Assembly: GCF_900090195.1 (NCBI RefSeq) | Contig: NZ_LT607803.1 | Coordinates: 930,001-994,000 of the forward strand | Source: Variovorax sp. HW608 | Lineage (GTDB): Bacteria > Pseudomonadota > Gammaproteobacteria > Burkholderiales > Burkholderiaceae_C | Length of the DNA stretch: 64,000 nt | Reading direction: 5' to 3' | Part shown: piece after piece, positions 42,998 to 51,068 of the stretch | Position numbering within the stretch: position 1 is the first letter of the stretch | Layout: the number at the start of each line of letters is the position of its first letter | Program-made: the position numbers and the translations under genes | Notes under the pieces: generated by a model | Databases searched by the model: none | The model's input: only the letters and a program-made list of their open reading frames with translations | What the model was told of the DNA's origin: nothing

Positions 42998-44086
42998 ATG
43001 AGCAACGCCTTACACAATGAACAGCCGACGCGCCCCGGCGATCTCGACATCGAACGCCGGGACCCGATCATCCGGGCAGACGGCTTTGCGCATGTCGTCT
43101 TCGAACGCAAGGACGTCGCCAAGATGGGGCAGTTCCTGCAGGACTTCGGACTTCTCCCCTGCAATTCCACATCGGGCAAGAGCCGCTATTTCCGTACATG
43201 CGGCTGCCTGCCTTACGGCGTGGAGATCATCCCCTCCGAGCGGGATGCCTTCGTCGGGATGGGATTCGTCGCCCGCAGTCGGGGTGACCTCGAGAAACTC
43301 GCGGCGGCCGAGAACGCCGCGATAGAACCCGTGGAAGGTCCCGGTGGTGGCTGGCGTGTACGACTCGCCGACCCCAACGGTTTCCGTGTCGACCTGGTTC
43401 ATGGCTTCGAGCCTTCGGTTACAACACCGACGCGATCTCCGTTCACGCAGTCCAATTCGCCAGGCTCGTCCCCGCGCGTCAACGCCGGTGTTCGCAGCGA
43501 GGTGGCGCCCTCTCCGGTGCTTCGCATGGGCCACGTCGTGCTGCGCACGCCGAACTGGGGACAGACGGCAACGTGGTACATGCACCGGCTGGGGCTGATT
43601 CCGACGGATCTCCAGACGCTTCCGGACGGCACCGCCGTTCTCGGATTCTTCCGTCTGGACCGTGGCGATGAGCCGGCTGATCACCATAGCATCGCCCTCG
43701 CAACCGGACCCGCTCCAAAGATGCTCCATGTCTCGACCGAGACGATTGACCTCGACGCCATCGGTCAAGGCCAGCAGTTCCTCTGGTCCAAGGGTTGGCA
43801 ACACTTCTGGGGGATGGGGCGCCATCTGCTAGGCAGCCAGCTCTTCGATTACTGGCGTGACCCGGTCGGCGACGAATGGGAACACTACGCGGACGGCGAT
43901 GTCATGACGGCCGACTATCCCACCGGATTGCACCCGATGACGCTCGGTGGACTTTGGGCGTGGGGCCAGGATCTGCCGATGTCCATGCGTCCGCCTGCGC
44001 CGCCCCTCGAAGCGCCGACGCTCTACCGCGAACTGGCACGCGCAATGCGTGAGCCAGCCCGCCCCTGGTGGCCAAAGGCGGACTGA
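42998..44086 (+). CDS. Extradiol-dioxygenase-like VOC protein, copy 1
   Basis: A 362-residue two-domain VOC protein built like type I extradiol ring-cleavage dioxygenases. The N-terminal domain (FAHVVFERKDVAKMGQFLQD) is vestigial; the C-terminal domain holds the likely Fe(II) ligands His179 (MGHVVLRTP), His244 (KMLHVSTET) and Glu295 (DEWEHYADGD). The paralogue at 56066-57145 keeps the same three positions. It would cleave a catechol-like ring beside the hydroxylated carbons, and the neighbouring FAH protein would then process the product. It is divergent from its FAH partner, whereas the second copy is co-linear. Substrate unknown. Confidence 0.87.
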   Translation: MSNALHNEQPTRPGDLDIERRDPIIRADGFAHVVFERKDVAKMGQFLQDFGLLPCNSTSGKSRYFRTCGCLPYGVEIIPSERDAFVGMGFVARSRGDLEKLAAAENAAIEPVEGPGGGWRVRLADPNGFRVDLVHGFEPSVTTPTRSPFTQSNSPGSSPRVNAGVRSEVAPSPVLRMGHVVLRTPNWGQTATWYMHRLGLIPTDLQTLPDGTAVLGFFRLDRGDEPADHHSIALATGPAPKMLHVSTETIDLDAIGQGQQFLWSKGWQHFWGMGRHLLGSQLFDYWRDPVGDEWEHYADGDVMTADYPTGLHPMTLGGLWAWGQDLPMSMRPPAPPLEAPTLYRELARAMREPARPWWPKAD

Positions 44087-44132
44087 TCTGAGCGGCCTGT
44101 AAGAACCAAATCAAACACAAGCGAGACAAATC

Positions 44133-45116
44133 ATGCGAATCAACCGTCGCGTCGCAATTCGTGCGGCAGCCGCCGCCATCGCCGGTGGCACATCCTGGCT
44201 TCGGGCGCAACCCGCATGGCCGCAGCGTCCGGTCAGGCTCCTGGTCCCTGTGCCACCCGGAGCTGTGGCCGACTTCGTATCGCGCACTGTGGCGCAGCAA
44301 CTCGGCAGCACCTGGGGCGGAAACGCTTCCGCGTTCGTCGAGAACAAGCCGGGTGGAAATACGGTGATCGCCGTGAACTCCCTTCTGAGCGCGCCGAAGG
44401 ACGGCCATACCTTTCTGGTCACGTTCAGCCTGACGCGCCAATTGCCGCAGTTGGGCCTGAAGCTGAACTTCGATCCCTTGAAGGATTTGCTCCCTGTCGG
44501 CAACCTCAGCGTCGGCCAGTTGCTGCTTCTCGTCAACGCCAAATCCGGGATCAGGGACTTCCCATCGTTGGTGGCGTTCATGCGCAAGAGAGCGGGCGGA
44601 GCCACTTTCGCGACCTTCGGCGTCGGGAGCGTCGGGCATCTTGTGGCGCTGCAGATGGGCAAGGCCCTCGGCGTCGAGATCGTCCCCGTGCACTACACCG
44701 GCATCGCCCCGGGCATGCGGGCCCTTCTCTCCGGCGAGATCGACATGTTTCTCGCGAACCTCGACATCGCGCAGCAGCATATCTCGGCCGGCACCGTGGT
44801 CCCGATCGCCGTGACGGGTCCGAAGCGCTATCACGTCGCGCCCAACCTTCCGACGCTCGCCGAAGTCGGCGTCCCCGGGCTGGAATTCGTGTCGTGGATC
44901 GGAGTATTCGCTGCTTCGGGCACGCCCGCGAACATCATCGGCAGATTTGGCGAAGACTTGCGTTCAGCCCTGCGAGCGCCCGAACTGCAGGCGAAGTTTC
45001 AGGCCGCGTTCGTCGATCCGGCACCGCAGTCGCTCGAGGAATTTCGCGCGATGGTGAAAGAGGATGACGAACTCAATACGCGGCTCATTGCCGAGCATCA
45101 CGTTCGGCTGGAGTGA
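44133..45116 (+). CDS. Bug/TctC-type periplasmic substrate-binding protein
   Basis: A 327-residue Bug-family receptor with signal peptide MRINRRVAIRAAAAAIAGGT and cleavage near LRA-QP. Motifs include LLVPVPPGAVADFVSRTVAQ, VENKPGGNTVIAV, HYTGIAPGMRALLSGEIDM and LPTLAEVGVPG. The P-V-P-P-G-A-V-A-D first-lobe motif departs from P-Y-P-A-G-G. It lies 46 bp downstream of the extradiol-like gene, so the two are probably co-transcribed. It converges on the BKACE gene; a perfect GGCTCCGGAGCC palindrome lies at 45144-45155 in the gap. Confidence 0.87.
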   Translation: MRINRRVAIRAAAAAIAGGTSWLRAQPAWPQRPVRLLVPVPPGAVADFVSRTVAQQLGSTWGGNASAFVENKPGGNTVIAVNSLLSAPKDGHTFLVTFSLTRQLPQLGLKLNFDPLKDLLPVGNLSVGQLLLLVNAKSGIRDFPSLVAFMRKRAGGATFATFGVGSVGHLVALQMGKALGVEIVPVHYTGIAPGMRALLSGEIDMFLANLDIAQQHISAGTVVPIAVTGPKRYHVAPNLPTLAEVGVPGLEFVSWIGVFAASGTPANIIGRFGEDLRSALRAPELQAKFQAAFVDPAPQSLEEFRAMVKEDDELNTRLIAEHHVRLE

Positions 45117-45302
45117 GATCCCGACGGCAAAGGCAGCGCTAAAGGCTCCGGAGCCTGGGGAGGAAATCTGCGGATCCCTTGTGCCATGCGCACGCGCACA
45201 TGCGATGGGATCCGCCAAGCCGTCTGCCACTGGATCAGGACGACCAGGAAGTCTCGGTGGCCATCCAGCAGTCAACACACCAGGCCGGCGTCGCCGGCTG
45301 GC

Positions 45303-46187
45303 TCAAGCGGCCTTTTTCAGTCCCACGATCTGACGCGCCTCGGCCGGTGTCGCCAGCGTGGGGCCGAGGTCCTCGACGATCCGCTTCGCCTTGCTGACCA
45401 GTTCGGCGTTGCTCTTGGCAAACTTGCCCCTGGAGATGAAGACGTTGTCCTCCATGCCGACGCGCACATGGCCACCGAGCAGGACCGACTGGGCGGCCAT
45501 TGGGAACTGGTTGCGGCCGATGCCGAAGCCCTGCCAGTGCGCGCCCGCCGGCAGCAGGTTGCGCACGTAGGTCATGGTCTCGGGATCGGCATGCATCGCG
45601 AAGTTCAGGCCCATGACGAACGAGTAGATGCCCGGACCATCGAGCGAGCCCTTGGCGATCAGGTGCTTGGCGAGCACAGCGTCACCGGTATCGAAGAGCT
45701 CGATCTCGGGCACCACGCCGGCTGCGCGCACGAGTTCGGCCATGCGCGCCAGCGCCTTCTCGTGGCTGATGACGAAGCCCCCGAAGATGTGGGCCGTCAC
45801 GAGGTCGAGGGTGCAGATCTCGGGCTTGAGCTTGAGCACATGCTCGACCCGCTGCTCGGGCGTCCAGATGCCGGTGCCCGGACCCGCTTCGCTGGGACAC
45901 AGCGGGTCGACCGGGTAGAACGCGGCGCCGAGGCCGGTGGTGATGTTCAGGATCACATCAGAGTTCTTTTCGCGGATAAGTCCCACGGCCTCTTCGTAGA
46001 AGGCCCATTCGCCGGAGTACTCGCGCGTCTTCGGATCGCGCATGTGCACGTGCAGGATCGCGGCGCCGGCTTCGGCGGCGGCGAGACCCGATTCCGCGAT
46101 CTCACGCGGTGTGACGGGGTGGGCCGGGTTCTCCGATATCGGACCCGCGCCGGTCAGTGCGCAGGTCAGGACAATCTTCTCTTGCAT
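45303..46187 (-). CDS. Beta-keto acid cleavage enzyme (BKACE, DUF849)
   Basis: A 294-residue TIM-barrel protein of the BKACE family, related to 3-keto-5-aminohexanoate cleavage enzyme. It converts a beta-keto acid plus acetyl-CoA into acetoacetate plus a new acyl-CoA. Zinc-binding His46 and His48 sit in ILHVHMRD; EIELFDTGD, HWQGFGIGRNQ and GGHVRVGMEDNVF are family motifs. ATG 46187 is chosen for an AGGAG 7 bp upstream; ATG 46205, overlapping the MMPL stop, is possible. It is the last gene of the DUF1302-DUF1329-YCF48-MMPL operon, an unusual partner for an envelope system. The substrate side chain is not predictable from sequence alone. Confidence 0.9.
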   Translation of the reverse strand: MQEKIVLTCALTGAGPISENPAHPVTPREIAESGLAAAEAGAAILHVHMRDPKTREYSGEWAFYEEAVGLIREKNSDVILNITTGLGAAFYPVDPLCPSEAGPGTGIWTPEQRVEHVLKLKPEICTLDLVTAHIFGGFVISHEKALARMAELVRAAGVVPEIELFDTGDAVLAKHLIAKGSLDGPGIYSFVMGLNFAMHADPETMTYVRNLLPAGAHWQGFGIGRNQFPMAAQSVLLGGHVRVGMEDNVFISRGKFAKSNAELVSKAKRIVEDLGPTLATPAEARQIVGLKKAA

Positions 46188-46201
46188 GGTCTTGCTCCTA
46201 T

Positions 46202-48604
46202 TCATGCCCGTGCTCGGGCGGGTTGCTGAATTCCATGCGGCTCGGCCAGACGTGCCGGCCGCAGGAGAAAATGGGCCAGGGCCGGCAGCAGGACCAGCGC
46301 ACCGAGCATGTTCCAGAGGAACATGAAGGCGAGCAGCAGCCCCATGTCGGCCTGGAACTTGATCGGACTGGCGACCCATGTGATCACGCCGACCGCGAGC
46401 GTGACCCCGGTCAGCATCACCACCTTGCCGGTGAAGAGCAGCGCTTCGTGATAAGCATCCGAAAGCGACCTGCCCGCGCGCAGCCCGGTCAGCGTGACAC
46501 TGAGGATGTAGAGCGCATAGTCGACGCCGATCCCCACGCCGAGCGCAATCACGGGCAAGGTTGCGACTTTGACTCCCATCCCCAGCGCGACCATCAGCGC
46601 CTCGGCCAACACCGATGTCAACGTCAGCGGAAGAACCGCGACCAGCACCGCCCGCCACGAACGGAAGGTGATGAAGCAGAGCACGATCACGGCGCCGTAG
46701 ACGAGAAACAGCATCTGTCGCCACGCCCGGTGCACGACGATGTTCGTCGCGGCCTCGATTCCCGCGGTGCCGGCGGCCAGCAGGAAGTGCGCATCGTTGC
46801 TGTCGTTCTCCTTCGCGAAAGCCTCCACGTGATCAACCACGCGCGCCAGCGTCTGGGCCTTGTGATCACGCAGGTACACGTACATCGTCAGCAGGCTGCA
46901 GCTGTCGTCGTACAGACCCCGCGGGGCGCCGGCAGTGATCGTATTGGCCATGTCCTGGTTGGGGATCACCTCGTACCACTTGGGGTGGCCCTCGTTCAAG
47001 CCAATCAGCATCCGCCGGTTCAGAAGCGCCAGCGAGTTCGTCGATTCGACGCCCGGCAGCTGCCGCAACTGCCATTCCAGCCGATCGAGCCTCAGCACCG
47101 TGTCAATTTTCGAGCAACCGCCTTCGGGGGTGCTCACCATCACCGCGAAGACGTCGCTCGAGGCGCCATAGGCGGCGTTCATGAACGCCGCGTCGCGGTT
47201 GTAGCGAGAGTCGGCGCGCAGCTCGGGTGCGCCGGGGTCCAGGTCTCCGATCGACAATCGCGTGCTGACGGCATAGCCGAGCATGCCGAGCCCTGCAGCA
47301 GCGGCGACCGCGGCGAGCGCCCACCGGTGGGTCGTGAAGCGATCCAGGACAGCCCACAACCAGAGCTTGCCCCCGCCCTGCCGTGCCTGCATTTCCGCGC
47401 GCAGGCTGCGCTCGGCGGCCCGACGGTTGACACCCGTGTAGCTCAGAAGGATGGGCAGCAGGATCAGATTCGTGAAGATCAGGACCGCGACGCCCAGGCT
47501 TGCCGCGACAGCGAGCTCTCGGATCACCCGGATGTCGATCACCATCAGCACCGCGAAGCCGACCGCGTCGGCCACCAGCGCCGTGAGGCCGGCGAGGAAC
47601 AGGCGGCGGAACGTGAACCGTGCGGCGACCCACTGGTGCACGCCGCGTCCGATGTCCTGCATGATCCCGTTCATCTTCTGCGCACCATGGCTCATGCCGA
47701 TGGCGAAGACCAGGAACGGCACCAGCATCGAGTACGGGTCGAGTGCATAACCCAGCGTGGACATCAGGCCGAGCTGCCAAACCACCGCAATCAGCGACGC
47801 GGCCACCACCAGAAGGGTCGATCGCACGCAGCGCGTGTACCAGAACACCGCGGCAGCCGTGATCGCAACGGCGAGCGCAAAGAAGACCAGCACGGTACGG
47901 ATGCCGTCGATCAAGTCGCCCACCAGCTTCGCGAAGCCGGTGATGTGCAAGCGCACGCCCCGTTCCTCATACTTGGCACGCAGACCCTCCAGTCGCGCGG
48001 AGAACTGCCCATAGTCCAGCGGCCGGCCTTCCGCATCGCGCTCCGCAAGCGGCACATACACCACCGTCGAACGGCCATCCAGCGCCACCAGTTGCCCGAT
48101 CTCGCCCGAGCGCGCGACGTTCGCCCGCAGCTCGGAGAGACTGGCCGGGCTGCCGTTGTAGTTGTCAGGAATGACCGGACCGCCTTCCAACCCCTCCTCG
48201 GTCACACCGGTCCAGCGTGTCGAGGGGGCCCACAGGCTTTTCAGGCCAACCCGGTCGACGCCTGGCATCAGGAACAGTTCATCGTTGATCTGGCGCAGCG
48301 TTTCGAGGTAAGCCGGGTCATAGAGATCGCCATCCGGGTTTTCGACGGCGATGCGTACCGCGTTACCCAGGCCATGCAACTGCCGCTGGTGTGCCAGGAA
48401 GTTGACGATGTACGGATGCGAGCCGGGAATGGCTTTTTCGAAACTCGCATTCAGCTGCAGCTTCGTGGCCTGCCAGCCGAGAACAAGGGTGACGAGCGCA
48501 CACAGCACCAACACCACGCCGCGGTGATTGAACAGGATCCGTTCGATGCGGCCTCCGGAGGCGGGGTCGAACGGCGCGTGGCTTGCAGTGGAAGCCGGGT
48601 TCAT
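46202..48604 (-). CDS. RND-superfamily MMPL-type transporter
   Basis: An 800-residue RND-family membrane protein of the MMPL/hydrophobe type. It has a first helix near VVLVLCALVTLVLGW, a large periplasmic loop and a first sterol-sensing-like block of helices (LLVVAASLIAVVWQLGLMST, LVPFLVFAIGMSHGAQKMN). A second loop and second block (TLPVIALGVGIGVDYALYIL, VVMLTGVTLAVGVITWV) follow. GMSHGAQ and GVGIGVDYAL carry the helix-4-type motifs used for proton coupling. ATG 48604 overlaps the upstream gene's stop by four bases. Homologues move hydrophobic molecules across or out of the inner membrane. Cargo is unknown; coupling to BKACE suggests a lipid or acyl-type metabolite. Confidence 0.9.
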   Translation of the reverse strand: MNPASTASHAPFDPASGGRIERILFNHRGVVLVLCALVTLVLGWQATKLQLNASFEKAIPGSHPYIVNFLAHQRQLHGLGNAVRIAVENPDGDLYDPAYLETLRQINDELFLMPGVDRVGLKSLWAPSTRWTGVTEEGLEGGPVIPDNYNGSPASLSELRANVARSGEIGQLVALDGRSTVVYVPLAERDAEGRPLDYGQFSARLEGLRAKYEERGVRLHITGFAKLVGDLIDGIRTVLVFFALAVAITAAAVFWYTRCVRSTLLVVAASLIAVVWQLGLMSTLGYALDPYSMLVPFLVFAIGMSHGAQKMNGIMQDIGRGVHQWVAARFTFRRLFLAGLTALVADAVGFAVLMVIDIRVIRELAVAASLGVAVLIFTNLILLPILLSYTGVNRRAAERSLRAEMQARQGGGKLWLWAVLDRFTTHRWALAAVAAAAGLGMLGYAVSTRLSIGDLDPGAPELRADSRYNRDAAFMNAAYGASSDVFAVMVSTPEGGCSKIDTVLRLDRLEWQLRQLPGVESTNSLALLNRRMLIGLNEGHPKWYEVIPNQDMANTITAGAPRGLYDDSCSLLTMYVYLRDHKAQTLARVVDHVEAFAKENDSNDAHFLLAAGTAGIEAATNIVVHRAWRQMLFLVYGAVIVLCFITFRSWRAVLVAVLPLTLTSVLAEALMVALGMGVKVATLPVIALGVGIGVDYALYILSVTLTGLRAGRSLSDAYHEALLFTGKVVMLTGVTLAVGVITWVASPIKFQADMGLLLAFMFLWNMLGALVLLPALAHFLLRPARLAEPHGIQQPARARA

Positions 48605-49674
48605 GGCCGCGCTCCGGACTCCGGTCGTCTCACCATCCCTTGGACCGTGAGCATCAACCACTGGTGGGAACTCAATGGCAGCGCGCCGGAAACTGGCGGC
48701 AAGGGCGGTGTCTCCAGCCGCACGAGGCGATCGCCGCGGACGGCGAAGCGCTGGCCGGCCTGATTGACCAGCTGCACTTCATCGGTATCGCCGAACGCCG
48801 CAATGAACGAAAGCGGCGGTGCGCCGGTCAGGGCGCGCCAGCGCAGCCCACGGTCTTCGGACACGAGCGCGTTGCCCCGCAGACCCGCCACCACCAGGCC
48901 TTCCCGGCCAAGCGGCCGCAGGGTGAACAGACTGCCGGCGTACGGTAGTGCCAGACGCTGGAAGTGCGCGCCATCGTCATCGGATCGCAGCAGCAAGCCC
49001 TGCTCGCCCGCGATGTAGAGCGTCGCGCCTTCGGCCGCGATGGCGTAGAGGTGCAGGCCCTTGGGGTTGTCGAGGCGGCCGGCGATGGACTCCCAGTGCC
49101 TTCCGCCATCTTCCGTTCGCAAAATGAGGTTGTACGCGCCGACGACGAAGCCCACCTGTTCGTCGACGAAGTGAAGGTCGAGCAAGGGCTTGTCCGGGCC
49201 GTCCGCGATCAGGCGCTGCGCATCGACGAGGGCCTTCTGCGATGCGGCACTGCCATCCGTGGCGGCCTTGGCCGCATCCAGCGTTGCCTGTGCGGCGCGA
49301 CGCCCGTCGAGCAGCAGTGTCCAGGTCTCACCGCCGTCGCGCGTTCCGAGGACCACACCCCAGTGCCCGACCACCCAGCCCACCTTCGCGGAGACGAACT
49401 GCACTCCCGTCAGCGTCGCCGAGACCGGCGAGACCACCTGGCGCCAGAGGCCGCCGTCGTCGTCCGACAGCGCGATCAATCCTCGTTCACCGACGGCAAC
49501 AACTCGTTCACCGGCTCGCGCCGCCGCCAGGTAGACACCGCGCTGCAGCTCGCTGACGCGCTCAGCGGGTTGCTGCAGCACATCGATTGGTGCAAGCGCC
49601 ATTGCGGCATGGCAAGCAGCCCACGTCGCCGCGCCGAACGCCCAGCGCAGGATTCGACCTCTCGATTGAGTCAC
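48601..49674 (-). CDS. YCF48/BNR-repeat-like periplasmic beta-propeller protein
   Basis: A 357-residue exported protein with repeated beta-propeller blades. Units such as AVGERGLIALSDDDGGLWRQ, VLGTRDGGETW and ILRTEDGGRHWE carry the D-D/D-G-G-x-x-W pattern of YCF48/BNR repeats, spaced about 45-60 residues apart over residues 40-330. The start is GTG 49674 with AGGGAG upstream. The N-terminal RILRWAFGAATWAACHAAMA is a signal-peptide-like stretch. It lies between DUF1329 and MMPL genes and overlaps MMPL. Proteins of this kind regularly accompany MMPL transporters with DUF1302/DUF1329; a scaffold or chaperone role in the periplasm is inferred. Confidence 0.85.
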   Translation of the reverse strand: MTQSRGRILRWAFGAATWAACHAAMALAPIDVLQQPAERVSELQRGVYLAAARAGERVVAVGERGLIALSDDDGGLWRQVVSPVSATLTGVQFVSAKVGWVVGHWGVVLGTRDGGETWTLLLDGRRAAQATLDAAKAATDGSAASQKALVDAQRLIADGPDKPLLDLHFVDEQVGFVVGAYNLILRTEDGGRHWESIAGRLDNPKGLHLYAIAAEGATLYIAGEQGLLLRSDDDGAHFQRLALPYAGSLFTLRPLGREGLVVAGLRGNALVSEDRGLRWRALTGAPPLSFIAAFGDTDEVQLVNQAGQRFAVRGDRLVRLETPPLPPVSGALPLSSHQWLMLTVQGMVRRPESGARP

Positions 49675-49687
49675 GCGCAGCTCCCTG

Positions 49688-51052
49688 TCAGCGGATGCCC
49701 TCGGCCGCGAGCGAGTCGGGCGAGAACACCACGTCCTTCTGGCGCGCCACAGGGCGATACGAGAGCTTCTGGTCAGCCGTGAAGCCGGCGATGTAGGCCG
49801 CGCCGGAGACCAGGTCGTAGATCCCCATGGTCCAGCCGATGGCGCCGGGAAGCTCGGGCACCACCTCGGTGAAGCCGAACCCGGTGCGGGCGAGCTGGTT
49901 GTTCGCGTCCCAGCGGTCGCTGAGCGCCGCGAACCAATTGTCCTCGTCGACGTAGTAGCGCGACTTCGGCGACGTATGGCGCTGTCCCGGCTTGAGCGTC
50001 GACTCGACGACCCAGACGCGGTGCAACTCCCAGCGCACCACATCGGGATTGAGATGGCGTGCGCTTCCCAGAACCTCCGCATCGCCGCCCTTAGCGCTTT
50101 GAGCCTTGTTGTTGTTGTAGGGGATGAGCAACTCCCGCTTGCCGAGAAGTTTCCACTCGAAGCGGTCCATGCGGCCGGTATGAACCTCGACCTCGTCGAA
50201 GGTCATCACACCGGCCGAGAAGGGCGTGGGCGTGTCGCAGCAGGCATTGGGCAGCTTGCGCACGCGGCGCTGGCCAGTCAGATAGACCCAGGCCTGGGAC
50301 TTGCTCTGGTCGATGTCCTCGCGAGCGAGAATGCCTTCGCCGGCGCGGATCGGCGGCCCGGAGTTGACCGATCGGACCAGCCAATAGGCGCCGTTGTGGG
50401 TGGCTGCGCTGTCTTCCTTGTAGTAGTACGGCTCGGTCTGCTCGTTGATGGCTTCTACCGCCATGATCCAGCGCCCGTCGGTGGTCAGGGTGTAGCCCTT
50501 CCATTCGTAGCGCACCGATTCGCCGCGCCAGCGCAGGATGTGGTTCCACATCACTTCCAGGCCGCTCTTGGGAATCGGGAACGGAATGCCACCGAACGCA
50601 CCCTGTGGCCGGGGACCGGCAGGGCCGTCGACCAGCGTCGCTTGGGTGGCGTTGCGCAGGGTGTTCTCGTACACCCACTGCGGCGCAGAAGACGTGCGAT
50701 GGGTCGGGTAGACATCCATCCGGAACGTCTCGGGGTATTTCGTCAGCATCGCCTTGCTGCCCTCGGACAGCTTGTCGGCGTACTGCGCCATGTTCTTCGA
50801 GGTGATCGTGAACAGCGGCTTCTCGCTGGCGAATGGATCGGGCCGCAGGCCCTTGGCGGGGGCAGTACTCTGCGCCACTCCGCCGGTCCACGCCGGGATG
50901 CTGTCGTCCTTGTTGCCGGCACGCTCCGCACCGAAGGGGGTCAGCTCCGACTTCAGCTTGGCAGCTTCCTCGGCGGAAACTCCGGCCTGCGCAGAGAGGG
51001 CCGCAAGGCCCACGAGCGCGGCGATGCCGACCTTGGATAGGGTGTGATACAT
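49688..51052 (-). CDS. DUF1329 outer-membrane-associated lipoprotein-sorting-like protein
   Basis: A 454-residue exported protein. The signal peptide is MYHTLSKVGIAALVGLAALS with cleavage near AQA. SELTPFGAERAGNKDDSIP, then W-T-G-G, is the DUF1329 signature, followed by WRYEWKGY-type beta strands and LPGAIGWTMGIYDL near the C-terminus. DUF1329 has a LolA/LolB-like half-barrel fold and is thought to shuttle lipids or hydrophobic molecules in the periplasm. It lies 13 bp upstream of the YCF48 gene and 16 bp after DUF1302. Start ATG 51052 is clear. Confidence 0.88.
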   Translation of the reverse strand: MYHTLSKVGIAALVGLAALSAQAGVSAEEAAKLKSELTPFGAERAGNKDDSIPAWTGGVAQSTAPAKGLRPDPFASEKPLFTITSKNMAQYADKLSEGSKAMLTKYPETFRMDVYPTHRTSSAPQWVYENTLRNATQATLVDGPAGPRPQGAFGGIPFPIPKSGLEVMWNHILRWRGESVRYEWKGYTLTTDGRWIMAVEAINEQTEPYYYKEDSAATHNGAYWLVRSVNSGPPIRAGEGILAREDIDQSKSQAWVYLTGQRRVRKLPNACCDTPTPFSAGVMTFDEVEVHTGRMDRFEWKLLGKRELLIPYNNNKAQSAKGGDAEVLGSARHLNPDVVRWELHRVWVVESTLKPGQRHTSPKSRYYVDEDNWFAALSDRWDANNQLARTGFGFTEVVPELPGAIGWTMGIYDLVSGAAYIAGFTADQKLSYRPVARQKDVVFSPDSLAAEGIR

Positions 51053-51068
51053 CGATGTCTCCTGGTGT

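Noticed and set aside
45280..45302. GC-rich stem after the BKACE stop as terminator
   Set aside because: CCGGCG/CGCCGG has almost no loop and no T-run on the minus strand.
46157..48763. 868-codon open frame antisense to the MMPL transporter
   Set aside because: Arg/His/Gln-rich translation with no family motif; the minus frame is a clear RND protein.
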